This document shows positions 7,267-16,630 of a stretch of 28,899 nucleotides of DNA, piece by piece. The position numbers were made by a program, and so were the translations under genes. Below the pieces are notes generated by a model. The model made no database searches, was not told where the DNA came from, and was given only the letters and a program-made list of their open reading frames with translations. Numbering within the stretch: position 1 is the stretch's first letter; each line of letters begins with the position of its first letter. Location of the stretch: the NCBI GenBank assembly GCA_004114245.1, contig QZWS01000080.1, forward strand, positions 1-28,899. Direction: 5' to 3'. The stretch comes from Zoopage sp. CT-All. Its lineage: Eukaryota > Zoopagomycota > Zoopagomycetes > Zoopagales > Zoopagaceae.

Positions 7267-9789
7267 GCTAATCATGTGACCTCGATGAACCAGATGGCCA
7301 GCTCTGTTGACCTGCCAGCAGCCGGTCGGGGAGCCTCCGCGCCCGCCGATACCGCCGAGGAAATGGACGCACTGAACGCCGAAACGTTTGGGGGCGATGT
7401 GACGACGGTACATGGTGAATTTGACTTTGCCGCGGCGACGCGCGCCGGCATGCCATCCAACCCTCCGCCAGCGGTAGGCAGTTTCCTGAAACCCGTGGAG
7501 AGAGCATGGGTTGATCTGAAATAGGGGATAAGTGACGCGGCGGATGACACTGGCACTGCAGATACGATGAAGGACGCTAGAGCTTCGAGTGGGATCCCCG
7601 ATTCCGTCAGCGAGTACCCGCCGCCACAGGCATTGCATCCGCACCCAATGGGCCTTCCATTTGGTCATATGCCGTCGATGCAACTTGGGCAGCCGATGTA
7701 CATGTCGCCTGGACTGCATCATCCTCCGCCCCCAATGCCAAGTGCGCCGTTTGCTCATCACAGCCCGTTTTCTGTTGCACCCCCGCCGCACCAGCATGCC
7801 ATCCACGGTGGTGGCCCAGCTACGGTCCATCCTCACGCACCGCAGCATTTTTCAAACGCGCTTCCACCGCCACACGGCCTTCCAGGCATGTATGCTTCTG
7901 GGTATCAGTCGTATCCGGGCAGTCCATTCCCACATGCGCCTCCTCTGCAGCCACAAATGCACAGTCACCAGCCAATGTCGATGGAGGCTATTGAAGCGCA
8001 GCTCAGGATGCGCGCACGTGGTCAAACGTGGGTCGCTGGCCCCACGCACCAGCCTCCACCTACGCAATTTGCCATGGGGGCGGAGGCCATTGAGGCGCAG
8101 TTGACTCACCAGCGGCAGCAGCAGCCGCCGCCGCAGCAACAACGCGTATCGATTCCTGACCCAGTGATGGACAGGCAGATGGAGCAGGAGGCGCTCCGCC
8201 AGATGCTTGGTCTCACGATTACTAGTCCCACCGTGGCCTCCCCCGCTCCACCACAATCTCGTGTTACCCAGCCGGCCCTGTCATCTCCCGCTCTGGACCA
8301 ACTTGCTCACACACCCGCTGTCACCGAATTTGAGCGCAAAAGGGCAATCAAGGAATCGAAGCTCGCAAAAATGGCCAAGTTCGCCGGCCTCATGACCCAG
8401 GCCGACAAGGAGTACATTCACAAGGTACAGATATCGCATCTCGTCACCGACGACCCCGATTCCGATGATTTCTACTACCGCATGTATGCTGCTCTGCATG
8501 CTTCGCGCTCTTCCCCTTCGCCCGCCGCTGCTGCCCAGCATCACCGACCCAACTTGTCCATGGGTGTGTCGCGCCAGGAGCAGTCCCTCGCGCGCCAGGT
8601 GCAGCGCATCGTAAATGATGCAAGGAAGCGGACCAAGGTCATGCAGGTATCGCTCGACGGAGCCCTCGGCAAGATCGCGGTCAACACTGTACGCAACCCG
8701 CGCCAGAGCCTGCAGCTGGCCACGGCCATTGCTGCAGCACCGTCTGGCATCGCTTCGCCAGTCATTCCCAGCCCTGTGCCACCCAGCCCTGGCGGCCCTG
8801 TCAATATTCCCATCACCACCGCCTCCCAACGCCGCCTGGTCCTGCGGGCAATCGAAACGCTATACGATCATGTCCTTGCCCTCGAGCATTTTATTCGTCA
8901 GCGCCCCACGCTTCCGAAAAACACCCCGTCCAATCGCACATTCGAAGATGCACTGGAGCTATGGCAGGAGGACTTTGTTGCCTGCGCACGCGCCATGTGG
9001 CTAGCCCTGCACACCGACGATCCCATGTTTGGGCGCATCCTGGCAGTCCGGAAAGGCATCAAGGCCGTGTCGCGCGCACTGAACTTCTGCTCATCACGCC
9101 AGCTCCTTGCTGTCCTCACGCACCTCACCACACTGCTTGGACGCGTGGGCGGCGATGCCACTGACATGCTGATGACGCATATCATGCCAACGATCGTGGG
9201 CATCATCGCCGATCTGGAGCTGCGCACGCTGCTGGGCCTTGCAGAGCTGATGTTGGAGCGTAACAACGTGGCATGGCTGGCGCGCAGCAAGGTTGCGGTG
9301 ACATACATGACGGCACTGTTGAGTCGAGCATGGGTGCTGCTTCATCCCACGACACAGGCTGGCGGCGATGGCGGCAAAGAAGTGACGGAGAATGAAGAGG
9401 AGGCGGCACACTGGAGTAAACTGCACGCGAACATATTTCGCACACTGAATGGCTCGTTTGCCAAGGTTTGTCGCGCGGCGCAGGCGTCGTCAGGGCGCGA
9501 GGACGATGCCGTGGTGTTTGTGTGGCAGTTCTTTGCCGCGGTGGCAGTGAACGCAACGCCCGAGCAGCAGCATATGATGGTCTCGGAGGTCAAGTATGTC
9601 ACGGACAATGCTGCTGTGTGGTGCTGATCTGTATCAATTAGGGACTTGGTGATGGAACCGATACGACGGGCAATGCAAAAGACGCTCCCACCCGAGCAAG
9701 AGTCGGAGCGCTACGCTGGTCTCGCGGTGAATATATTCCTGCAGGCCGTTGGCCTGGAGCCAGCACAGGTCGCCGCGATCATGTCGTGA
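7264..9789 (+). CDS. PAT1: mRNA decapping activator PAT1, three exons
   Basis: PAT1 bridges the Lsm1-7 ring, Dhh1 and Dcp2 in P-bodies and activates decapping. Exons 7264-7473, 7525-9593 and 9642-9789 give 808 aa, close to yeast Pat1 (about 796). The introns are GTAGGC...AATAG (51 nt, carrying an in-frame stop) and GTATGT...TTAG (48 nt). The N-terminal motif EMDALNAETFGG matches the conserved acidic Dhh1-binding region. A long Pro/Gln/His/Met-rich stretch follows (roughly residues 70-250). A conserved basic middle region includes RIVNDARKRTKVMQVSLDGALGKI. The helical Pat-C domain runs to the end; exon 3 supplies its final helices (SERYAGLAVNIFLQAVGLEP). Without exon 3 the protein would stop early at WC. 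Single-copy housekeeping gene; the only oddity is the overlapping start with PCID2. Confidence 0.92.
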
Positions 9790-9944
9790 GACAGGCGGCA
9801 CAGAGAGCGGATGGTTGGGAGGAAAGAGTGGACGATGCATCTGAATCTGTTTTGATGCGGGACTACTGAACAGCACCCAGCGCCATGGCTCAATCAATCA
9901 ATGCAGTGATCTTGAAGTGTAGTCGTCCGGTACAGTTCGCCGTC

Positions 9945-10274
9945 TTACGCAACCTTGCGGTCCTCCGCCGGAGCGACCGCTGCCTTGCCATCAGGATCCG
10001 GCACCAGCGCTGGCGGCACCCCACCGGACTGCACCTTGCTCAGCTCTGACAAAAAGAACTGCAGACTGCCGAACAGCGCCAGGGCCACTGCGGACAGGGC
10101 CCACACATGCAGGTTGCCGCCCGACAGCACCAGCAGAAACACAAGCGAGGCAAACAGCGCGAAGAAGGAAAGATTTGTTGCGCGCAGCAGTCCGGGGTTT
10201 GTGCCGGGCGTGAATATGGAGGCAATGACGTCGGCGAGCATCGACGGCTGCGACGGCTGCGACGGTGGGGACAT
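9945..10274 (-). CDS. PKR1: V-ATPase assembly factor PKR1, 109 aa
   Basis: PKR1 is a small ER membrane protein, restricted to fungi as far as I recall, that helps assemble the V0 sector of the V-ATPase. I chose the ATG at 10274 because the family signature starts right after it: ADVIASIFTPGTNPGLL corresponds to yeast ESVFEPGTTPQL. Two membrane segments follow at about residues 36-50 and 55-74, joined by GGNLHVWAL (yeast GNIHFYAL), then FFLSELSKVQ (yeast WFINELSHVK). The C-terminus (82-109) is a polar cytosolic tail. A (gacggctgc) triplet-like repeat near 10246-10265 encodes the QPSQPS start. Tail to tail with PAT1 (155 bases apart) and divergent from the kinase gene. Confidence 0.93.
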   Translation of the reverse strand: MSPPSQPSQPSMLADVIASIFTPGTNPGLLRATNLSFFALFASLVFLLVLSGGNLHVWALSAVALALFGSLQFFLSELSKVQSGGVPPALVPDPDGKAAVAPAEDRKVA

Positions 10275-10832
10275 GCGGTGCTGCTGCTTGTTGGTGTCAC
10301 GTGACGTGAGGAGGCAGTCATGCCGATTGCATGAGTAAGCATGTTGACGACTGGAGCTGCACACATGGCCTGATTCCAATCCCGATCGGCTGCAGATGCC
10401 GATCGCGGTCCCGGCCAGCGATCGGAAGCTGTGTCATGCGCTGGATCCGATGCAATGGTTGCATCCGATCGAAATCGCCGATATGATCAGCCGCGGAGCA
10501 TATATTGCCAGCACATGGACGAGGACAGCTTGTAGACAAATGCAGCAGAATAACTGCTGCAGCATGTCTAGTGAACTGGAGTTTAAGGTTTGGAACGTTG
10601 GCCAGGCCGCAGAGTGAACGGACCCCACACATGCGCGACGATCGACGTTAAATTTGAACAAGGTATGAAAATATGCACTGAATCGCAGCGACTGGGCCTT
10701 TTGTCGCACAAGCTGCCATTTTTGGAAGTCGCTGTGCATTTCTTTCTCCCAGCCACTGCCAACGGCCTGCTCCACCATCCGCCATCCACATCTGCCCTCC
10801 ACGCTCCGCCCCCCGCGCCGCGCCCCCCTATT
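10275..10832. promoter_or_regulatory. Divergent promoter region between PKR1 and kinase 1, with GATCG motif cluster
   Basis: No gene is supported in these 558 bases; a reading frame open from 10590 continues into the kinase but has no family support before 10833. CGATCG-type motifs occur at about 10382, 10399, 10419 and 10466. A near-perfect inverted repeat lies at 10444-10470: 12-base arms gatccgatgcaa and ttgcatccgatc around tgg, with one mismatch. These may be transcription-factor sites for one or both genes; that is inference. Confidence 0.4.
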
Positions 10833-12404
10833 ATGTCGCTTGTCGGACGCCGCATCACCCTCCCCGATGCGTACCATCCTCACCCCTTTGCTCGCTCCCG
10901 CCTGACGCTGACGCACGAGCTTGGCCACGGCGCCTATGGCCGCGTCTACCTTGCTCAGCGCACCGACGCCCCGCACCGCCTCTGCGCTGTCAAGCACCTC
11001 CCCGATCGCCATCTAACACCGGCGCAACGCCAGCTGCAGCGTCGAGAGGCCCACCTGCATGCACTGTGCCATGCGCATTCGAACGTCGTCTCGCTGCACG
11101 ACTCGATCGAGCCAACCCCTGCGCCGTCGCTTGTCGACACCCACCGCCACATTGATGGCTGGTTCATGGTGCTCGAATACTGTCCCGACGGCGACCTATT
11201 TGAGTTCGTCGTCGGCGGGAAGCTCGACACCATGCTGCCAGCAAAAGCGTCTGCCGTCGCCGCCGACCTCATCGTGCAGACATGCGCCGCGCTCCACCAC
11301 TGCCACTCACTCGGCATCGCGCATTCTGACGTCAAGGGCGAAAACCTGCTGCTCTCGCGCAATGCCGAGAACGGGCGATATGAGGTGCGACTGGCGGATT
11401 TCGGGCTCGCATGTCGCGTCCGGGATTCCGTGGCCCTGCCCGGCGACGCCAGCCATGACGATGGCCGCGGATGTGGATCTGATTTCTACATGGCGTACGA
11501 GAACAGGCTATCATTCACGCCCGCTGCGGACCATCCGCCGCATCTTGGCTGCATCAATGATCGTCGGCTCGGGGACATCTGGGCCATCGGCATCCTGCTG
11601 TGCAACCTCGCCACGCGCCGAAATCCCTGGTACAAGGCCTCGCAGCGCGATCCCGGGTTCGCGGAATATATGCGTGCTCCAAACGCCGCGACTCTGAAAC
11701 GGCTTGTCCCACTGCTGCGATACGACGTCGCCATGGTCATGGCCAGGATCCTGCAGCTGCGGCCGTGCAAGCGCCCGTCGCTCGGCCTCATCGCTGAATG
11801 GATCCGGGGTCTGGCGCCGGGGTGGTGTTGGACGGATCCCAGCGTGGCACCGGTCGAGGAGCCCACGTACTTTTCACCGCGTGACACCCTGCATGGCTGC
11901 AACCATCGAGACCATGCCCGCACACGGTGGCAGCAACAGCACGAGGCGCCTCCCGCTGCTCCGACCAGTGCTTTGGCGATAACGGTGAATGCTGCCGCTG
12001 TCGCGACGCCCATCCGCAGGCAAGCGACCCGAAACAGCCGTGATTATGACTCTGAACTCGCGCTCACGCCGACTTCGCCTGATCCACGTCCGAGCTGCAC
12101 CGACGACGAGGAGGAAAGCCTGGTCGAGTATGAGACGGTCGCGGCTCCCGAGGCACGTCCAAGCAGCGAGGTCGAGTCGGTGGATGGTCGAGGCGGCGGC
12201 CGCTCCACCATTGAATGTTTGACGGAGCAAGAGTTAGTGGGCCTTCCCAGCCAAATCGCACACAGAAAACGGCCTCACGTGCCCGACGTGTCCAGTCCAA
12301 CGGTCAAGGTCGCGCACACCTCGGCCTCGTCGTCTGTGTCAGCGTACCCCGAGCGGCCCTCGTTTCTCCATAAATGGGTATCGGGGATCTGGCGAAAGCG
12401 ATAA
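10833..12404 (+). CDS. Ran1-like Ser/Thr protein kinase 1, non-RD type, 523 aa
   Basis: Cytosolic or nuclear protein kinase resembling fungal Ran1/Sks1/Ksp1 regulators. Start ATG 10833, 20 residues before the kinase fold. Landmarks: glycine loop GHGAYGRVYLA (31-41), lysine K54 in CAVK, helix C glutamate E72, catalytic loop HSDVKGEN (164-171), DFG at 189-191, then GSDFYMAYEN where APE would be. All key catalytic residues (K54, D166, N171, D189) are present, but the HRD arginine is serine and the usual K-P-E-N proline is glycine. This makes it a non-RD kinase probably not controlled by activation-loop phosphorylation. The 190-residue tail is low complexity, Ser/Pro/acidic, ending in a basic WVSGIWRKR. 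No intron. It shares an acidic DGW insert before the hinge and the CxDGDL/CDAGDL pattern with the second kinase at 14985, so the two look like diverged paralogs. Confidence 0.82.
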   Translation: MSLVGRRITLPDAYHPHPFARSRLTLTHELGHGAYGRVYLAQRTDAPHRLCAVKHLPDRHLTPAQRQLQRREAHLHALCHAHSNVVSLHDSIEPTPAPSLVDTHRHIDGWFMVLEYCPDGDLFEFVVGGKLDTMLPAKASAVAADLIVQTCAALHHCHSLGIAHSDVKGENLLLSRNAENGRYEVRLADFGLACRVRDSVALPGDASHDDGRGCGSDFYMAYENRLSFTPAADHPPHLGCINDRRLGDIWAIGILLCNLATRRNPWYKASQRDPGFAEYMRAPNAATLKRLVPLLRYDVAMVMARILQLRPCKRPSLGLIAEWIRGLAPGWCWTDPSVAPVEEPTYFSPRDTLHGCNHRDHARTRWQQQHEAPPAAPTSALAITVNAAAVATPIRRQATRNSRDYDSELALTPTSPDPRPSCTDDEEESLVEYETVAAPEARPSSEVESVDGRGGGRSTIECLTEQELVGLPSQIAHRKRPHVPDVSSPTVKVAHTSASSSVSAYPERPSFLHKWVSGIWRKR

Positions 12405-12587
12405 CGGTCCCGTTCAACCCCCATGTCTATACTGTTGTTATTTCCAAGCGATGTATGATGATCGTGGATGTTTCCTCATCAAATACATTCTGTAGTCTTC
12501 CTGCCTTGGTTTTAGGCTTGTTGATTGGTACAATCAGTTTCCCTATATTACCTTGCACGTATGCAATAGCATGCTATCTGCCATAGC

Positions 12588-13715
12588 CTATGCCTTCCAC
12601 GACTTGATCTCATCCTGCCCAAATCCAGGCACGTGGATGCCATACTTGCGCTCTGCAACGAGGACTGTTAGTGGCCAGTGACTACGGTGATCAAACTCAC
12701 CGACATGCATCTTTACATCACGAAGCTCGATGGTGTCCTTCCCACGGTGTCGTGCAAGGAGTGCGGACCAAGTGGCCATATCGCGCACAAAATCATCCAT
12801 GACGTCGACGAGCAGTTGCTCCACATCGGGCTCAAAGTCCTCGCCAGTGCTGCCAATGGATCGCGCCACAAGGATGCGTACATCGGCCTTGTTGAGAACC
12901 AGGGGCTCGGACACAGGGCTGCCGAGTGGCGTGATGGCAGCGTTGGCCATGATGGGGACCATATCCGAGGCAATGGAGGCGGATATGTCGTCGGCAGCGA
13001 GACGATGCGCAGCCCCGGCGCGTCGGTTTCCGGCAGATGCAGCAGCATCGAACCCAACCGAGGCTTGACGGGTCGCGGCCCGCGTCAAGGGTGCATTGGA
13101 CGAAGACACTCCAGCGGCAAAGGTCGCGCGCTGCACCTGCTCAGCCCGCTGCTTCGCCGCCACCGCCGCCAACACCGTGTTCCGTGTCGATGGTTGCTGC
13201 TGCTGTTGCTGTTGCAGCATAAGCATCTGGAGCTGCTTGAGCTGCTGACTCTGGGCCGGGGTCAACTGGGCCGGCTGCGGCATCATACGATGCTCACCGG
13301 CACCCGGCCCCAGCGTCGCCGCTGCCTTTGCCCCTACTGTGCGCTGAAAAAGCATCTCAACCGTGTGCAGTTGCCGTGCAGTTGAGTCTCGCGTTTCCTT
13401 GGCCTGTGCTAACTCGGCCTCGGTGAAGGCAAAAGTCTGCGATCCAACGGGAACCGCGGATTTTCGCATTTCCAGGTCTTCGATTCGACGATCTGCAGCG
13501 CCGAGGGCTACACGAAGCTGCTTTGTGGCGAGAATGAGGCGATCAGGGGCATAGCGGGAGGACGCCATGGACGCCATGGACGAGGAAGGCGCTGTTGCGG
13601 TAGCCGCGGAGGCGACTCCCGGGGCCCCGGGTGCTGGTCCCTGGGCAATGGAAACCGCAGGTCGAGCGAGGATGCGGTTCGTGGTGGACGAAGAGCCCGG
13701 AGGTCGCGAATCCAT
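12588..13715 (-). CDS. TAF12: TFIID/SAGA subunit TAF12, two exons
   Basis: TAF12 is a histone-fold subunit of TFIID and SAGA that pairs with TAF4/Ada1. Exons 12701-13715 and 12588-12652 give 359 aa. The intron GTGAGT...GCAG (48 nt, branch CTAAC) splits the last histone-fold helix; splicing yields DVKMHVERKYGIHVPGFG, matching human VQLHLERQWNMWIPGFG. The fold begins at LNKADVRILVARSI and continues through VEQLLVDVMDDFVRDMATW and ARHRGKDTIEL. The N-terminal two-thirds is Ala/Ser/Gln-rich with a seven-glutamine run, as in many fungal TAF12s. The initiator is the ATG at 13715, reading MDSRPPGSSS. The intron has no stop and is a multiple of three, so unspliced message would encode a 16-residue insert in the fold. 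Tail to tail with kinase 1 (183 bases). Confidence 0.93.
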   Translation of the reverse strand: MDSRPPGSSSTTNRILARPAVSIAQGPAPGAPGVASAATATAPSSSMASMASSRYAPDRLILATKQLRVALGAADRRIEDLEMRKSAVPVGSQTFAFTEAELAQAKETRDSTARQLHTVEMLFQRTVGAKAAATLGPGAGEHRMMPQPAQLTPAQSQQLKQLQMLMLQQQQQQQPSTRNTVLAAVAAKQRAEQVQRATFAAGVSSSNAPLTRAATRQASVGFDAAASAGNRRAGAAHRLAADDISASIASDMVPIMANAAITPLGSPVSEPLVLNKADVRILVARSIGSTGEDFEPDVEQLLVDVMDDFVRDMATWSALLARHRGKDTIELRDVKMHVGEFDHRSHWPLTVLVAERKYGIHVPGFGQDEIKSWKA

Positions 13716-13807
13716 TGCCAAGAGCAGCGGGCCTTGGCTGATCTTGTGAGCGTTTGCGCAGTCACTCTCCTATCAGTGCTCATGTCCGGCACGCCGCATC
13801 TTGCCCA

Positions 13808-13866
13808 TTTGAGACATGATGGTTGCGTCTTTAAAGTGTGCTGTTCAATAGTATAAGAGGCTTTAA
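13808..13866 (-). repeat. Diverged relative of the 55-bp terminal repeat
   Basis: Reading the minus strand from 13866, the sequence CTCTTATACTATTGAA, then GCAC, then AAAG and a later CTCAA can be aligned with the arm at 1-55, at roughly 70 percent identity with small indels (estimated by eye). It has the same orientation as the right arm at 5992-6046, and the outer flank TTAATGGC resembles TTATGGC there. No partner arm was found nearby. Confidence 0.5.
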
Positions 13867-14440
13867 TGGCTACTATCATGTTTGGGAGGTGTGAAAGGAT
13901 ATGGGGTGCAGAACATAATGGATATTGGTGTGTTCTGGTTAAAGCATGCAATTGAGAAGAAAAAAGTTGTTATTAGTATTCTATCATGTCTGTATATAGC
14001 AACCATATAACCTTCAGAAGAGGGCTTTGTTCTATTATCTTGCCTTGTCTTATATTTATAAATCCTTCTCTGATTTCTGCCTAGCTTACTTATATTTTAG
14101 TATACTCAATATACAATGAGAGCTATTACGAGTGCTTAATTGGATGCTTATAATACATAGAAGATAAAGATATAGTTCTATAAAGTACCTTATACTTTTT
14201 GACAATAATTAGTATAGAGATTTTAAAGAATATACTGTTATATATCAAAGCACATGCTATGGTGTTAGGCAGCAGAGAGCAGTATTGATGAAAGTCAGTG
14301 TATTTTTACAGTATATAAGAGGGAGAAAGGCTTCCTAGCTTGTGCACAACATATGCAATGTGTTTAGCAGTGTGCACTACACTAAAGTAGCTACTTAGCT
14401 AGATTTGCAAGTTTATTATATAGCACAATAATTCAACATT

Positions 14441-14495
14441 CCATATTACAATTATGGTCAATCACAGTATAATTTTATCCATATTACAATTATGG
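14441..14495. repeat. Duplicated 17-bp imperfect palindrome
   Basis: ccatattacaattatgg occurs at 14441-14457 and 14479-14495, 38 bases apart. Each copy is itself nearly self-complementary. It may be an element end or a protein-binding site. Confidence 0.7.
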
Positions 14496-14500
14496 AAAGG

Positions 14501-14667
14501 AAATGCTCCTACTACAGACAGAGAAATGCCATGTATTGGGCTGTGGCATCAATACAAGCTGTTGTTACTCAATTTTATCATTCCGCTACTATTGGTCAGT
14601 CGTTGTGCTGGTTTGCATCCCTCCCACCTGGGTTAAAAAACCCCATGGGAAAAAAATGCTCCTACTA
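14501..14667. repeat. 14-bp direct repeat pair
   Basis: aaatgctcctacta occurs at 14501-14514 and 14654-14667, enclosing about 140 bases that could be a short insertion. The function is unknown. Confidence 0.55.
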
Positions 14668-14984
14668 ATCAGTCAAGTTAGCAATCTGCCCCAATTGCAT
14701 CATTGGCAGCTCAGCCATATGCCAAGTGCGCCACGCTGTTCATCCCCAACAATGCCAGGTCTTGCGAACTGCCCAAAGGCTCTGGATTTACGTTGCTCCT
14801 CCTGTTCAAAGGCTCTGGCCCGGCGTCACCGGTCTGGACCTCGAGGCTTTCTTGGAGAACTGGGTTACGCCTTATGGGCTCCTGTCCGACCACAGGCCAG
14901 CCTCTGCCAGCCCAGCCCGCCTCCCAGCCGCAGCATATCTCCGTCGTCCGTCTATATTCCCTCGTGCTGCTTCTCAACGTCGCG

Positions 14985-16473
14985 ATGGCCTCAATGGGCG
15001 TTACCTACCTGCGCCGCGCCATTCGCCGCCAGCACCAGCGCATCCTCGGCCGCAGCGGGACGTCGCTGTGGCAACCACAGCTTCGCCGGACTTTCGTCTC
15101 TGCCGATTTCATCCTTGACGACACCTACCCTGATCGCGCTGGTGGAGATGCTTCCGCCAAAAGATACATCATGCAGCAGCCTTCGACGGCACGTGGAGAG
15201 TTCATCCTCGATTTGACTGATTCAGAGGGCACCGCCGACGAGCAAGGCGCCGCTGGCGAGCAGGATACTGCTCAAGCAGAGCCATCGCAACCTAAAGCCA
15301 CGCTGGACCCCGCCGCTACTAGTACGCATACAGCCTCGTCCTCGTCGTCCTCCTCCTCCTCCTCATCGTCCTCCTCCTCGTCCGATCAGAGCTCGGACGA
15401 GTGGTCGAATCCCGGCAAGGTGGAGGAATTGTGGCTCCCCCACGCACTCACACTGCCAGACGACACCGAGATTTTGATCGACAAGGTCCTGGGTCGCGGC
15501 ACATTTGCTATCGTGTATCGTGCCTTCAAAGAGCCCCCCACTGGGCTTCCATCGCCGGACTACGCCGTGAAACACGCCGGCGATAACTACCTAATGCCCG
15601 GCATGCGCTTCGAACAGCTCACTGAAGCAGAACTGCATCAGCGGTGCCACGCCCATCCGAATGTAATCACCATGCATGCGGCTGTCGAGGCGACAGACCC
15701 CAACGAGCGCCGCGAGCCCGATGGCGGTTGGCTCCTCGTAATGGAGTACTGTGACGCTGGGGATTTGTACGGCTTTATTAAAGAAGGTGGGGTAGTGCCG
15801 GGTCTGCCTGGTGACCCAGAGTATGGGTGGATGGTGACCAAATTGTATGCACAGTTATGTGATGCTGTTGCGCATTGCCATGCTCAAGGAGTGGCGCACA
15901 GGTATTTATCCCATCATCAAGACTCTGGTTCTAACGCGCTCGCACAGGGACTTGAAGTGCGAAAATGTGCTGCTCAAAAGGGAGCCTGCATCTGGCGAGT
16001 TGTCGGTTCGACTGACTGATTTCGGCCTGGCATGCGATGCCTCCTCACGCTCCATGATGGAACCCCAGCAGCATAGATGCACACGAGGCGCCGGCTCCAA
16101 CGGCTACATGGCGCCTGAGGCTCATCTAACCTCGCAGGTGCCATATGATCCATTCAGCGCTGATGCCTGGTCACTGGGAGTTATACTGTGTAATATTCTT
16201 ACAGGTATTAGCCCCTGGGACAAGGCCAGTCATAGCGACTCGCGCTACCACGACTTTACAATGGGTAAAGCACTCGTGCGAAAGAAGACATTTGCTGAAT
16301 TAAGTGTGGAAATGGAATCGGTGCTTCGCAAGGTCCTTTCTGTGGATGCACACGAGCGGCCATCCGTAGCAGAGCTGGCCAGTATGATTCGTAAGGTCCC
16401 ATTGGAGAAATGGGGGAAGCTAGTTGGTGCACAACCATCACGCAGCTCCACCTCGGCGGATGCGCAGGATTGA
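14985..16473 (+). CDS. Ran1-like Ser/Thr protein kinase 2, two exons, 480 aa
   Basis: Exons 14985-15901 and 15948-16473; intron GTATTT...ACAG (46 nt, branch TCTAAC). Splicing restores the catalytic loop GVAHRDLKCEN, which is broken in the genomic frame. Landmarks: Ser-rich N-terminal extension with 16 consecutive serines (residues 118-133) and an acidic flank, glycine loop GRGTFAIVYRAF (170-181), lysine in YAVKHA (about 196), helix C in LTEAELHQR, HRDLKCEN (305-312), TDFGLA (329-334), and GSNGYMAPEAH for the P+1 loop and APE. All catalytic residues are intact. The hinge carries the same DGGW insert and CDAGDL pattern as kinase 1, 4 kb upstream. I chose the ATG at 14985 as the first methionine in GC-normal sequence; an in-frame ATG at 14874 is possible. 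The Ran1-like assignment is from the overall pattern; substrates are unknown. Confidence 0.83.
15336..15383. repeat. (TCN)16 microsatellite encoding poly-serine
   Basis: Sixteen consecutive serine codons of mixed TCG/TCC/TCA type in kinase 2. The mixed codons suggest an old, fairly stable run. Confidence 0.85.
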
Positions 16474-16630
16474 TCGACCCATGAGATGGCTACTAACGTT
16501 GCGAATCACGATTTCATTTGCTGATACCATCATTGGATGGATTATCCGTTTTAGCTGCCTTGGTGAGCGGCCATGGGTATGTTGCTTGGAACCAATCGCA
16601 CTGTGCTCAGGTGGTAGCAATATATAGCAA

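Larger units (their letters stand above)
13716..14984. other. AT-rich gene-poor island with repeat debris
   Basis: About 1.27 kb without a supported gene. 13870-14500 is strongly AT-rich with many stops in all frames. It contains a diverged copy of the inverted-repeat sequence (13808-13866), a duplicated 17-mer (14441 and 14479), a duplicated 14-mer (14501 and 14654) and a short palindrome at 14629-14645. G+C returns to the local norm after about 14700. I read it as decayed mobile-element sequence plus the promoters of TAF12 and kinase 2. Confidence 0.55.

Noticed and set aside
7474-7524. Premature stop in PAT1 suggesting a broken gene
   Set aside because: The stop TAG is the acceptor of a 51-nt GTAGGC...TAG intron that keeps the same frame on both sides.
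10590-10832. Upstream extension of kinase 1 by 81 residues
   Set aside because: Low-complexity Pro/His/Ala translation through the promoter palindrome region; the ATG at 10833 places the kinase fold at a normal distance.
12678-13385. 235-codon plus-strand frame over TAF12
   Set aside because: Antisense to TAF12, whose histone fold and splice site are convincing; no motif in the antisense frame.
14503-15216. 237-codon frame upstream of and overlapping kinase 2
   Set aside because: Ser/Pro-rich translation without motifs, crossing the AT-rich repeat region into the kinase gene in another frame.
15841-15960. Kinase 2 as a pseudogene because the frame breaks in the catalytic loop
   Set aside because: A 46-nt GT-AG intron with a branch-like TCTAAC exactly restores HRDLKCEN, so the gene is intact.
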